47,011 nucleotides of DNA, from assembly GCA_002359085.1 (NCBI GenBank), contig DEQB01000073.1:40746-87756 (forward strand), given 5' to 3'. The notes under the pieces are model-generated. The model did not search any database. It was not told where the DNA came from and was given only the letters and a program-made list of their open reading frames with translations. This stretch comes from Erysipelothrix sp. UBA3377. GTDB lineage: Bacteria; Bacillota_I; Bacilli_A; Erysipelotrichales; Erysipelotrichaceae. Of the stretch, positions 15,762-23,267 are shown one piece after another (position 1 is the first letter of the stretch; each line of letters begins with the position of its first letter). The translations under genes were made by a program, and so were the position numbers.

Positions 15762-16703
15762 TTACTCCTTATCAAATGCATCAATAATCTTAATCACAAG
15801 TGGATGCCTTACAATATCGGCACTTGTTAGGTTCATAAAAGCGATCTCTTTTATATTACTTAACTTTTCTTGTGCTATCTTTAAGCCTGAGGGTTGACTC
15901 TTCAACAAATCAATCTGTGTCATGTCTCCCGTAATAATCATTTTTGAATTGCGACCCAATCTTGAGAGAAACATCAACATTTGAGAACGTGTTGTATTTT
16001 GTGCTTCGTCTAATATCACAACGGCGTTATCCAATGTACGACCCCTCATATAGGCTAAGGGCGCAATCTCAATGATTCCTTTTTCAATGTAGCGTTCCGT
16101 TTTTTCATTCGATAACATTTCATCCAAAGCGTCATATAACGGTCTGAGATATGGATCTACCTTTTCCTTGAGATCACCTGGAAGAAATCCGAGATTCTCA
16201 CCAGCTTCTACTGCGGGACGTGTCAGAATAATTTTTTCGACATCCCCTTTTTTCAAAGCCTCTACCGCAAGACAGACCGCCAAGAAGGTCTTTCCCGTTC
16301 CTGCGGGTCCAATTGCGAATGTTAAGTCATGATGTGTGATTTTGTCTACAAATACTTTTTGACCCAAGGTTTTAGGTCGTATGGGTTTACCCTTATGGGT
16401 TCTTGCGATCACATGATCCAGAGCATTCACGAATTCTTGTTCTCGATTCATTTTAACTGCTTCGTTAATCTTTTGAATATCATATATATCTAAATGATTG
16501 TAACGTTCAATCACCTGAAAAGCAGTTTGAATGAGTCGTTTAGACTCACTTGCATGTTCACCAACGATACTTAACTTTTCCGTATCGTAGTGAATTTGAA
16601 CATCACCCAACTGCTCAATAAGTTTAAGGTTTGACTCATTGATGCCCGTAAAGGTTTGTAGGTGTGTTTGGTATTTCTTTAAATCTATATCGATATGTTC
16701 CAA
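15762..16703 (-). CDS. phoH: PhoH-family ATPase/RNA helicase-like protein
   Basis: PhoH proteins are P-loop ATPases, often linked to RNA metabolism with YbeY. The protein shows a short N-terminal KH-like region (about 1-100), Walker A IGPAGTGKTFLA (about 128-139), LTRPAVEAGENLGFLPGD and Walker B VVILDEAQNTTRSQM. An in-frame GTG at 16712 overlaps the AAAGGAG site. The TTG at 16703 sits seven bases past that site and aligns with the ATG of ybeY in an almost identical context, so TTG was chosen (313 residues). The gene is usually next to ybeY; here it heads the phoPR transcript. Confidence 0.93.
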   Translation of the reverse strand: MEHIDIDLKKYQTHLQTFTGINESNLKLIEQLGDVQIHYDTEKLSIVGEHASESKRLIQTAFQVIERYNHLDIYDIQKINEAVKMNREQEFVNALDHVIARTHKGKPIRPKTLGQKVFVDKITHHDLTFAIGPAGTGKTFLAVCLAVEALKKGDVEKIILTRPAVEAGENLGFLPGDLKEKVDPYLRPLYDALDEMLSNEKTERYIEKGIIEIAPLAYMRGRTLDNAVVILDEAQNTTRSQMLMFLSRLGRNSKMIITGDMTQIDLLKSQPSGLKIAQEKLSNIKEIAFMNLTSADIVRHPLVIKIIDAFDKE

Positions 16704-16763
16704 AGACTTCACTCCTTTGTCTTATACGTATATGTTACCTTAAATTTTTTAAAAAAACTACAA

Positions 16764-16790
16764 ATAAAAAAGGTTGGAATAAATCCAACC
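16764..16790 (-). terminator. Rho-independent terminator after rpsU
   Basis: A 7-bp stem (GGTTGGA with TCCAACC, five-base loop) is followed on the minus strand by six U and more A/U. It lies about 16 bases past the rpsU stop. Confidence 0.85.
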
Positions 16791-16805
16791 CTTTATTTGC
16801 TATAA

Positions 16806-16991
16806 TTATCGTCTCTTCTTACGATTTGCCTTTTTAGCAGCTTCTGCTTTCAATTTGCGTTTAACTCCAGGCTTAACGTAAAATTCTCTTTTGCGAGCTT
16901 CAGCAAGGTTACCATTGCGAGATACTTGACGTTTAAATCGACGCAGCGCATCATCTAAATTTTCGTTCTCTTTTACAACAATTTTGGACAT
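16806..16991 (-). CDS. rpsU: 30S ribosomal protein S21
   Basis: This is the small basic 30S subunit protein near the mRNA exit, involved in initiation. The 61 residues match the family: SKIVVKENENLDDALRRFKRQ at the N-terminus, then AEARKREFYVKPGVKRK and a Lys/Arg-rich tail ending KKANRKKRR. It starts at an ATG behind GGGAGG. It is monocistronic here, with its own promoter and terminator. In many bacteria rpsU is linked to dnaG-rpoD; here it lies about 13 kb away. Confidence 0.97.
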   Translation of the reverse strand: MSKIVVKENENLDDALRRFKRQVSRNGNLAEARKREFYVKPGVKRKLKAEAAKKANRKKRR

Positions 16992-17022
16992 GACTAACCT
17001 CCCTTCTGATGCAAGCAGTATA

Positions 17023-17050
17023 ATTATAACACGCTCGACTCAAAAAGCAA
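17023..17050 (-). promoter_or_regulatory. Promoter of rpsU
   Basis: On the minus strand TTGCTT and TATAAT are separated by 16 bases, with the -10 about 32 bases before the rpsU ATG. Confidence 0.6.
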
Positions 17051-17077
17051 GAAAATATCGAAATTAGTCCAAGAATT

Positions 17078-18172
17078 TTAAACTTTATATCTCAACAGTG
17101 CCGTCATCTTCTCTGCACCCAATCTCAGGTTGGATTTTAGAATGTAAACCAAGCCACCTGTATCTAAAACAGACATCGCAATTTCATTTGCGAGATAGTC
17201 TTTATTGTCCAATCTTTCCTTAGAGATATAGAGCGTCCCAATAGCCCCATATTGCGCTTTTTCTTTAATCAAGACTAAGTCCTGAGATACCCTTTGTGCT
17301 GCTCTATAGCGATCTAAATCGTCATAGAGGGATTCCAAGTTGCGTTTGTTTTTCGCTTCAGTGGCTTTCAGTGTTTCATTTAAGATATGTTTTATATTGA
17401 AATCTTCTGGAGAACTCAAGACACCCATGTCTCTATCCAGGTTAATAAGTTTGGAAACTTCTAAGAACTCTGAACGGTTTTCCGGAAGTGAAAATAACTC
17501 AATTTGTAAGTTATCTAATGCTTCATATTCGTTTAAGAACCGATCCACAGCGTAAAAGTAGTTTTTACGATCTACTGCGCGTTCATCTCTTGTGCCACTA
17601 ACACCACCATAAAACCCGCTGCTATCTCCCTGTCCAACGCGTCCTGATCCATATTGGAATCCGGTTGGATTGGTATCATCTCCCAGTGCTTTATCCAAAG
17701 TAGTCGGTGCATCATCTGGTAAATCAACCTCAACAATGTCACGATCACTCACTTCAAAAAGTTTGAACGCATCACGATTCAAAGCCAGAATGTAGAAATG
17801 GGATAAGCCTTGCATATCTTCAATGAATGGTAATATATGCGGTGCATCATCAACGTAGGATGTTGGTTGTACATCCAGACTTAAACGCATCACATCAGCA
17901 TGTTTCTCGTTCACAATGAAAATTAAAGAATGTGCGCCCCCTACCCATAGCTCTCGATTGTGATAAAAATCATTCAAGAACCTCTCATAGGGTTCATAAT
18001 TATGTTCCGGGTATTTTTGATGGAATTCATCGTGTGCTTCCTTCATAAGATTTTTGAAGTGCAAACGATCCTTTGCGAGTTCATTCACTTTAAAAGTAGA
18101 TGGAACCACAATGGTAATAAAAGGACCCGGTTGGTTTAGCCAAGACAATTGATCAAATATTCTTTTCTTCAT
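17078..18172 (-). CDS. baeRF-family (bacterial archaeo-eukaryotic release factor-like) protein
   Basis: The 364-residue protein has the layout of the bacterial eRF1-like (baeRF) families. The N-terminal domain opens with PGPFITIVVPSTF and includes LWVGGAHSLIFIVN. The middle region contains HFYILALNRDAFKLFEVSD, a Gly-rich loop (GFQYGSGRVGQGDSSGFYGG, about 191-210) where eRF1 has its catalytic GGQ loop, and NYFYAVDRFLNEYE. The C-terminal Pelota-like domain includes YGAIGTLYISKERLD. No exact GGQ is present; GQGD is the nearest. These proteins are predicted to act on stalled ribosomes or as tRNA-ester hydrolases, largely untested. It is monocistronic with an extended -10 promoter and lies beside rpsU. 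Confidence 0.75.
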   Translation of the reverse strand: MKKRIFDQLSWLNQPGPFITIVVPSTFKVNELAKDRLHFKNLMKEAHDEFHQKYPEHNYEPYERFLNDFYHNRELWVGGAHSLIFIVNEKHADVMRLSLDVQPTSYVDDAPHILPFIEDMQGLSHFYILALNRDAFKLFEVSDRDIVEVDLPDDAPTTLDKALGDDTNPTGFQYGSGRVGQGDSSGFYGGVSGTRDERAVDRKNYFYAVDRFLNEYEALDNLQIELFSLPENRSEFLEVSKLINLDRDMGVLSSPEDFNIKHILNETLKATEAKNKRNLESLYDDLDRYRAAQRVSQDLVLIKEKAQYGAIGTLYISKERLDNKDYLANEIAMSVLDTGGLVYILKSNLRLGAEKMTALLRYKV

Positions 18173-18190
18173 ATGAAACCTCCTATATGA

Positions 18191-18199
18191 ATTATATCA
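18191..18199 (-). promoter_or_regulatory. Extended -10 promoter of the baeRF gene
   Basis: TGATATAAT on the minus strand lies about 18 bases before the ATG, followed by a TAGGAGG site. No good -35 was seen. Confidence 0.55.
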
Positions 18200-18227
18200 A
18201 ATTTAGCGCTTGATGGATAATCTTGAA

Positions 18228-18255
18228 GAAAAAAACACTACTTAAAAATAGTGTT
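18228..18255 (-). terminator. Rho-independent terminator after the aldo/keto reductase gene
   Basis: A 7-bp stem (AACACTA with TAGTGTT, eight-base loop) is followed on the minus strand by a U run. It lies about 10 bases past the stop codon. Confidence 0.8.
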
Positions 18256-18263
18256 CCCTTAAA

Positions 18264-19082
18264 TTAAATATTTAATGCAGTTTTAATATTGACGATATCA
18301 GTTTTTGAAAGTTCAAAATCAAAGATATCAATGTTTAATTTTTGACGATTGGAATTGTGAGACTTAGGAATAACGTTTACACCCCGTTGGACTTGGAATC
18401 TCAACAATACTTGAGCCCATGTTTTCCCATATGGCGCACCCACATCTTCAAGTTTCAAACGTGTATCTTCATCAACTTTAGATAAAGGTCCCCACGCTTG
18501 AGGAATGATGTCCACACTCAATAAATACGCAGTCAGTGCTTCATTCATGTTCATTGGATTCGACATAATTTGATTTACAACGGGTTTAACACCGGTCGCC
18601 TCAATCACCGCATTGATTTGTTCCTCACTAAAATTAGAAACACCCACTGAAGTAATCTTTCCTGCGTTTTGAGCTCTGATCAATCCTTGATATACACGAA
18701 TGTTATCTGCATCATTTTCAGATGGGTGGTGTACCAAGTATAAATCAATGGTATCTACTTGAAGATTTTTAAGACTTTCATCGATCAATGCATCAATGGT
18801 TGCATCTGTTTCAATATGTTTTTCATCCATTGGGAATTTAGTGGTAATAAAGAATTCACTACGATCAATTCCACTTTCCTTAACTGCTTTACCGATCACA
18901 CGTTCATTACGATACGATACTGCCGTATCGATTGAGCGATAACCTGCAGCAATGGCGGATTCTAATTCGGTGGTATCATCATTAATATCCCCATAATAAT
19001 CATTTTCCATTTTTCCATATGTGTTGGTTCCAGTTCCAAGTATTGGAATCTGATGCCCGTCGTTCATTGTTTGATATATCAT
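18264..19082 (-). CDS. Aldo/keto reductase
   Basis: This is an NADPH-dependent carbonyl reductase of the AKR superfamily (TIM barrel). The 272 residues start with MNDGHQIPILGTGTNTYG and keep the catalytic tetrad: Asp and Tyr in SIDTAVSYRNERVIGKAV, Lys in FFITTKFP and His in LYLVHHPSE. The cofactor-binding C-terminal part contains GVNVIPKSHN. It resembles the 2,5-diketo-D-gluconate reductase/YvgN-type enzymes, but the natural substrate cannot be deduced. It is single-gene, with its own promoter and terminator. Confidence 0.93.
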   Translation of the reverse strand: MIYQTMNDGHQIPILGTGTNTYGKMENDYYGDINDDTTELESAIAAGYRSIDTAVSYRNERVIGKAVKESGIDRSEFFITTKFPMDEKHIETDATIDALIDESLKNLQVDTIDLYLVHHPSENDADNIRVYQGLIRAQNAGKITSVGVSNFSEEQINAVIEATGVKPVVNQIMSNPMNMNEALTAYLLSVDIIPQAWGPLSKVDEDTRLKLEDVGAPYGKTWAQVLLRFQVQRGVNVIPKSHNSNRQKLNIDIFDFELSKTDIVNIKTALNI

Positions 19083-19103
19083 ATGTCACCTCTTTATAAA
19101 AAT

Positions 19104-19112
19104 ATTATATCA
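19104..19112 (-). promoter_or_regulatory. Extended -10 promoter of the aldo/keto reductase gene
   Basis: TGATATAAT on the minus strand lies about 20 bases before the ATG, with AGAGGTG as ribosome binding site. It is the third copy of this extended -10 in the window. Confidence 0.55.
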
Positions 19113-19145
19113 CTTCTACTATGCATATCCTATATAATGACCCAC

Positions 19146-19173
19146 AAAAAAAGCAACCCAATACAGTTGCTTT
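19146..19173 (-). terminator. Rho-independent terminator after deoC
   Basis: An 8-bp stem (AAAGCAAC with GTTGCTTT, eight-base loop) runs into seven U on the minus strand, a few bases past the deoC stop. It probably ends the whole thyA-to-deoC transcript. Confidence 0.88.
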
Positions 19174-19179
19174 CAAAGT

Positions 19180-19839
19180 TTAGTAAGTTCCTTCAGGCTT
19201 CTCACCTTGAACCAGTTTGATGCCACCGGAAGTTCCGATACGTGTTGCACCTGCTTCAACCATTTCATTCAGGTCATCGATGGATCTAACACCACCGGCC
19301 GCTTTAATTTCAGCTTTGTCTTTTACGGTGTCTTTCATTAATTTAACATTTGCTGGTGTTGCACCCGCTGTGCTAAATCCTGTAGAAGTCTTCACGAAAT
19401 CAGCACCCGCTTCAACAGTTAATGTGCTTGCTTTCACAATTTCTTCTTGTGTTAACAGAGCAGTTTCTATGATAACCTTCAATACTTTATGTCCTACTGC
19501 TTCTTTAATCGCTTTAATTTCTGCTCTAACATAGTCATAACGTCCGTCTTTTAAAGCTCCTACGTTAATCACCATATCCACTTCATCTGCACCATTCTCA
19601 AGCGCTTCTGTCGCTTCAAATACTTTGGTAGCAGTTGTAGTCATACCCAATGGGAACCCCACAACTGTACATACCAAGACATCTGAGTCTTTCATGGTTT
19701 CACTCGATAATTTTACATATGAGGGATTGACACAGACACTTTTGAAATCATACATCATCGCTTCGTTACACAATTGAATGATTTCTGCTTCTGTCGCATC
19801 CTGTTTGAGTAATGTGTGATCAATTAATTTGTTAATCAT
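19180..19839 (-). CDS. deoC: Deoxyribose-phosphate aldolase
   Basis: The enzyme splits 2-deoxyribose 5-phosphate to glyceraldehyde 3-phosphate and acetaldehyde, the last step of deoxynucleoside catabolism. The 219 residues are a class I TIM barrel with DHTLLKQDAT at the start, VVGFPLG, DEVDMVINVGALK, the first lysine in VLKVIIETALL, the Schiff-base lysine in ADFVKTSTGFS and the late motif IKAAGGVRS. The start overlaps the upstream unknown gene by four bases behind AGGAGA. Together with pdp in the same operon it routes deoxyribose carbon to glycolysis. Confidence 0.97.
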   Translation of the reverse strand: MINKLIDHTLLKQDATEAEIIQLCNEAMMYDFKSVCVNPSYVKLSSETMKDSDVLVCTVVGFPLGMTTTATKVFEATEALENGADEVDMVINVGALKDGRYDYVRAEIKAIKEAVGHKVLKVIIETALLTQEEIVKASTLTVEAGADFVKTSTGFSTAGATPANVKLMKDTVKDKAEIKAAGGVRSIDDLNEMVEAGATRIGTSGGIKLVQGEKPEGTY

Positions 19840-20561
19840 TTCTTTGTCTCCTTTTTTCTTAATTTTAAAATTTTCTTAATACAACGTTTTTTAATGGCTT
19901 CATATTCAATCAAGTGATCATAAAATAAATCTTCTTGAGAACATATAGCGTGTGCAAGTGTATTCAGTTGGTGGTCATTCAAACTCTTTTTAACATCAAT
20001 CGGATATCGTTTAAAATCATTTTCTGATACCTTATAGAATACACGTTTAATTGTATCATACAAAACCACTTTATGGTCTTGATGCAATAATAAAGTAAAA
20101 TCTGAAAATCCAGCAACCAGTGGCGCAATGCCATAGAACTCCAATGGTATGATTTTATCATTAAACTTTTTATACAATTCAAAGAATTGCGGTAACTCTA
20201 AAATTGCGGTTTCATTGGCATATAATGAATTTAAGAGTCGATCGAAAAATGGAATATAGATCGCTGTATCCTCAAACTGAAAAGAACGTAAACCAGTAAT
20301 TGTTGCTTTAGAATCTTGAAGTAGGATTTCGTTTCGTTCATTAAAACTCAAACGATCCCACATATCGAAATATTTGGAACGAATGGCTTCATATGTTTTC
20401 TCAAAAACTTCCTTTTGAGACAAAGCATTTTTAAAAACAGAGAGTTTAATATAATCCAAATCTGAATCCAATTTATAATTCAGTTCATATTTTTTATTAA
20501 TGTCTCTCAATTTTTGAACGATGGCTTTATCTAACTTTTGTTTGTGATAACGCGCTAACAT
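19836..20561 (-). CDS. Conserved-looking protein of unknown function, 241 residues
   Basis: I do not recognise this protein. It has 241 residues, no signal peptide and no membrane helix. It is rich in Lys, Asp, Leu and Tyr, with a very basic tail (IKKRCIKKILKLRKKETKK). It looks cytosolic and mostly helical at both ends, with a more hydrophobic centre (IIPLEFYGIAPLVAGFSDFTLLLHQ, about 126-150). The ATG overlaps the rsmE stop region (TAGATG) behind GGAGATG, and the stop overlaps deoC by four bases, so it is clearly an expressed member of the operon. The basic tail could contact nucleic acid, but that is speculation. Confidence 0.75.
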   Translation of the reverse strand: MLARYHKQKLDKAIVQKLRDINKKYELNYKLDSDLDYIKLSVFKNALSQKEVFEKTYEAIRSKYFDMWDRLSFNERNEILLQDSKATITGLRSFQFEDTAIYIPFFDRLLNSLYANETAILELPQFFELYKKFNDKIIPLEFYGIAPLVAGFSDFTLLLHQDHKVVLYDTIKRVFYKVSENDFKRYPIDVKKSLNDHQLNTLAHAICSQEDLFYDHLIEYEAIKKRCIKKILKLRKKETKK

Positions 20562-21263
20562 CTATTTCATCTCCTTATCAATTAACGAGGTAAATGCACC
20601 CAATATAATAGGCGCTGTTTCAGCACGCAATACATTGTGTCCCAAGGAAACGGGTATAAAGCCTATTTCAGAGAAGTATTTTCGTTCTGCATCACTAAAA
20701 CCCCCTTCAGGGCCTATCATTGCGGTAATCTTAGTATTTGTGGTTAATAAATCTGTAACATGAGTCTCAACATTTAAGTCAGCATACACATTCAGTTCAG
20801 TCATTTCATTTTCCAACTCTTTTTTATCAATTACTTTTTGAATTAAGAGTGGATACTGTCGATAAGACTGTTCACTGGCCTCCAAAGCAATCGTATTAAA
20901 GCGTTCTAGTTTTCTATCCGTCTTATCTTTGTAGTCTCTTACCACGCCATGATCGGACTTATAAAGCACAATTTCATCAATACCAATTTCCGTGGCCTTT
21001 TGAATCATCCACTCCAAACGTTCATTTCGTATTAAAGACATCACCACTTTTAAATGGTAGCTTTTTGTAGGAAATGAAAGGCTTTGAACCATTTCAAATG
21101 TACGCAGTGAGTCATCACTGAATTGTGCAATAATACCCTCACCCTTTAGATCAACCAGCCTCACCAAGTCCCCTTTACGCATTCTTAATACGTTTTTGAC
21201 TTGATGAAATTGCGTCTTTGAGAGTGTGGGATTGTTAATGTCTTCAATAAAAAACTGTTGCAT
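20562..21263 (-). CDS. rsmE: 16S rRNA (uracil(1498)-N3)-methyltransferase RsmE
   Basis: This SPOUT-class enzyme methylates U1498 of 16S rRNA with SAM. The 233 residues show an N-terminal PUA-like domain (HQVKNVLRMRKGDLVRLVD), then KATEIGIDEIVLYKSD. The C-terminal trefoil knot has IGPEGGFSDAERKYF and LGHNVLRAETAP, which are diagnostic. Its ATG overlaps the rluB stop by one base. Confidence 0.97.
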   Translation of the reverse strand: MQQFFIEDINNPTLSKTQFHQVKNVLRMRKGDLVRLVDLKGEGIIAQFSDDSLRTFEMVQSLSFPTKSYHLKVVMSLIRNERLEWMIQKATEIGIDEIVLYKSDHGVVRDYKDKTDRKLERFNTIALEASEQSYRQYPLLIQKVIDKKELENEMTELNVYADLNVETHVTDLLTTNTKITAMIGPEGGFSDAERKYFSEIGFIPVSLGHNVLRAETAPIILGAFTSLIDKEMK

Positions 21264-22003
21264 TAGTATTTTCCTTCTGCTTGTTCTTTTAATTTTTGAA
21301 CTTCAAAAGGTTTCAACCTTCTGTATTGACCCATACTCAATTCATCCAGTTTCAATTCACCAATCGCATAACGGTGTAAACGAATGACCGGTAAATTAAA
21401 ATGTTCCATTAGATTACGGATTTGACGGTTTTTACCTTCATGTAAAATCAAATCAAAGGCTGTTCTATTTTTCTTTGGAAAATGTGTAATACGTTTGATT
21501 TCCATCGGTTGATAGTAGGTGTCTTTGGTTTGAACACCAGCTTTTAAAGCATTTTTGACATCGTAGTCCAAAATACCTTCAACACTTACTCTATACGTTT
21601 TACTCATTTCATAAGAAGGGTGTGTCAGTAGTTGCGTAAAGTGTCCATCATTGGTTAAAATAATGGCACCTGTGGTATCCATGTCGAGTCTTCCTACTGG
21701 AAACAAACGATTTTGATCCTTAACCAAATCTAAGACAGTCGGTCTATCAAATTGATCTTCCGCAGTTGAAACATAACCGCGTGGTTTGTTTAAAAGATAA
21801 TATACAAAATTATCTTCTTTCATAATATCTTTGCCGTCTACGGAAATTCTATCCTCAGATAAAACTTTAGTACCCAACTCCCTTACAACCTGTCCATTTA
21901 CTTTGACACGTCCCTGTTCAATCATTGTTTCTGCTTTTCTTCGTGAAGCAACCCCACTCATCGCAATCGCTTTTTGAAGTCTAATCTCTTTTGAAGAGGC
22001 CAT
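21263..22003 (-). CDS. rluB: rRNA pseudouridine synthase, RluB/RsuA family
   Basis: The enzyme isomerises a specific uridine in rRNA (RluB acts on 23S U2605). The 246 residues have an N-terminal S4 domain (LQKAIAMSGVASRRKAETMIEQGRV) and a catalytic domain with GRLDMDTTGAIILTNDG, where the Asp after GRL is catalytic, plus KTYRV and LHEGKNRQIRNLME. The frame is open to 22024, but the ATG at 22003 has GGAGGA at ideal spacing. It overlaps scpB by 23 bases. rluB next to scpAB is the common Firmicutes order and favours RluB over RsuA. Confidence 0.93.
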   Translation of the reverse strand: MASSKEIRLQKAIAMSGVASRRKAETMIEQGRVKVNGQVVRELGTKVLSEDRISVDGKDIMKEDNFVYYLLNKPRGYVSTAEDQFDRPTVLDLVKDQNRLFPVGRLDMDTTGAIILTNDGHFTQLLTHPSYEMSKTYRVSVEGILDYDVKNALKAGVQTKDTYYQPMEIKRITHFPKKNRTAFDLILHEGKNRQIRNLMEHFNLPVIRLHRYAIGELKLDELSMGQYRRLKPFEVQKLKEQAEGKY

Positions 22004-22523
22004 TTTCTTCCTCCGTTTCTTCAAGTTTAATTTCTGGCAATTCTTTTAATGATGTTAATTTGAAAACATCCATGAACGATGGAGTTACCTCATATAAGAT
22101 GGGACGTCCCACTGTATCAGCACGTCCAACCTCTCTGATTAAATCCATCGCTTCCAGTCTGCGACACATCATATCGCTATTGACGCCACGAACTTCTTCA
22201 ATTTCAATCCGTGTAATGGGTTGTTTATAGGCTATAATTGCAAGCGTTTCTAAAGCTGCTTGCGATAATTGCCGCTCATTGGTGATATCCAAAAAGCTTG
22301 TTATCAGTGCATGATGTTGTGACTTCGTAATGAATTTAATACGATCACCATATTTTACACATTCAATTCCATGGTCTTCTGATTGGAATGCTTCTTGAAA
22401 ACCGATAATAAACGCTTCAAAGGATACATCGTCCATTTCAAACATTTTTTGCACCTCTAAAAGTGCAATGCCATCGTCTCCAAAAGCAAACAGTAATGCT
22501 TCCAAGGCACTTTTATAATTCAT
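21981..22523 (-). CDS. scpB: Segregation and condensation protein ScpB
   Basis: ScpB is the winged-helix partner of ScpA in the SMC condensin complex that compacts and segregates chromosomes. The 180 residues start with ALEALLFAFGDDGIALLEVQ. They include LSQAALETLAIIAYKQPITRIEIEEVRGVNSD, the most conserved block of the family, followed by GRADTVGRPILYEVT. It begins one base past scpA. Confidence 0.97.
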   Translation of the reverse strand: MNYKSALEALLFAFGDDGIALLEVQKMFEMDDVSFEAFIIGFQEAFQSEDHGIECVKYGDRIKFITKSQHHALITSFLDITNERQLSQAALETLAIIAYKQPITRIEIEEVRGVNSDMMCRRLEAMDLIREVGRADTVGRPILYEVTPSFMDVFKLTSLKELPEIKLEETEEENGLFKRD

Positions 22524-22524
22524 A

Positions 22525-23250
22525 TTAAATCGCCCCTTTCAGATAGACAGATTCATCTTGTGTATTCATTCTTAAATCACCATTTCTTAACATGTCCAAC
22601 ACTGCCAAGAAAGTCACAATCAGATGTTGAAGACTTCTTGACTCCATTAATAAATCGTCCAGTGTCGTTACTGTTTCATCCAAGAAGAATTTTCGAAGTG
22701 TAACAATGCGATCATCAACACTCAATTCAACCTTTTCAAATGAAACATCATGAGGATTGGCAATGCGATAGCGTTGTAGCACTTTATGCATTGCTTTCAT
22801 CAAATCATAAGGGTCTTGATCATAGGTTAAACCTTGATCCACTTCCTTTTTTAAATCTTTAAACAATTCAATAGAAACTGGCTTGGTGAATTGATGCATT
22901 CTTTCATTGAAACGTTCCGCCAATTCAACACTGACTTCCTTATATCGTTGGTACTCAATCAAACGACGTACCAAATCCTGTTCCTCAGATTCCAAAGCAT
23001 CCACTTCCAGTTCGGTTTTATCCCGTGGCAACAGTTTTTTACTTTTAAATTCAATCAAACCTGCCAATTCACTGATATATTCACTGGCGATTTCTAACAC
23101 CCCAGCATCTTGTTCCTTTAAGAATGCAATGTACTGGTCAGCAAGTTCAACAATATTCAACTCAAAAAGATCAAGTTTTTTATCCTTGATCAAATATAAC
23201 ATGAGGTCCAAGGGACCGTTAAAGTTTTCTATTGTAACTTCGAATTTCAT
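22525..23250 (-). CDS. scpA: Segregation and condensation protein ScpA
   Basis: ScpA is the kleisin that bridges the SMC heads. The 241 residues begin with the diagnostic FNGPLDLMLYLIKDKKLDLFELNIVELADQY and AGLIEFKSKKLLP. A charged central linker follows, then a C-terminal winged helix (SLQHLIVTFLAVLDMLRNGDL). Length is normal. It lies between pdp and scpB in the same transcript. Confidence 0.97.
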   Translation of the reverse strand: MKFEVTIENFNGPLDLMLYLIKDKKLDLFELNIVELADQYIAFLKEQDAGVLEIASEYISELAGLIEFKSKKLLPRDKTELEVDALESEEQDLVRRLIEYQRYKEVSVELAERFNERMHQFTKPVSIELFKDLKKEVDQGLTYDQDPYDLMKAMHKVLQRYRIANPHDVSFEKVELSVDDRIVTLRKFFLDETVTTLDDLLMESRSLQHLIVTFLAVLDMLRNGDLRMNTQDESVYLKGAI

Positions 23251-23267
23251 TTTTTCACCATTGACGA

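Noticed and set aside
16713..16763. Pho box or clear promoter upstream of phoH
   Set aside because: TTTAAG and GTAACA strings are present but without 11-bp spacing, and the TATAAG/TATACG boxes lack a matching -35; not strong enough to report as a site.
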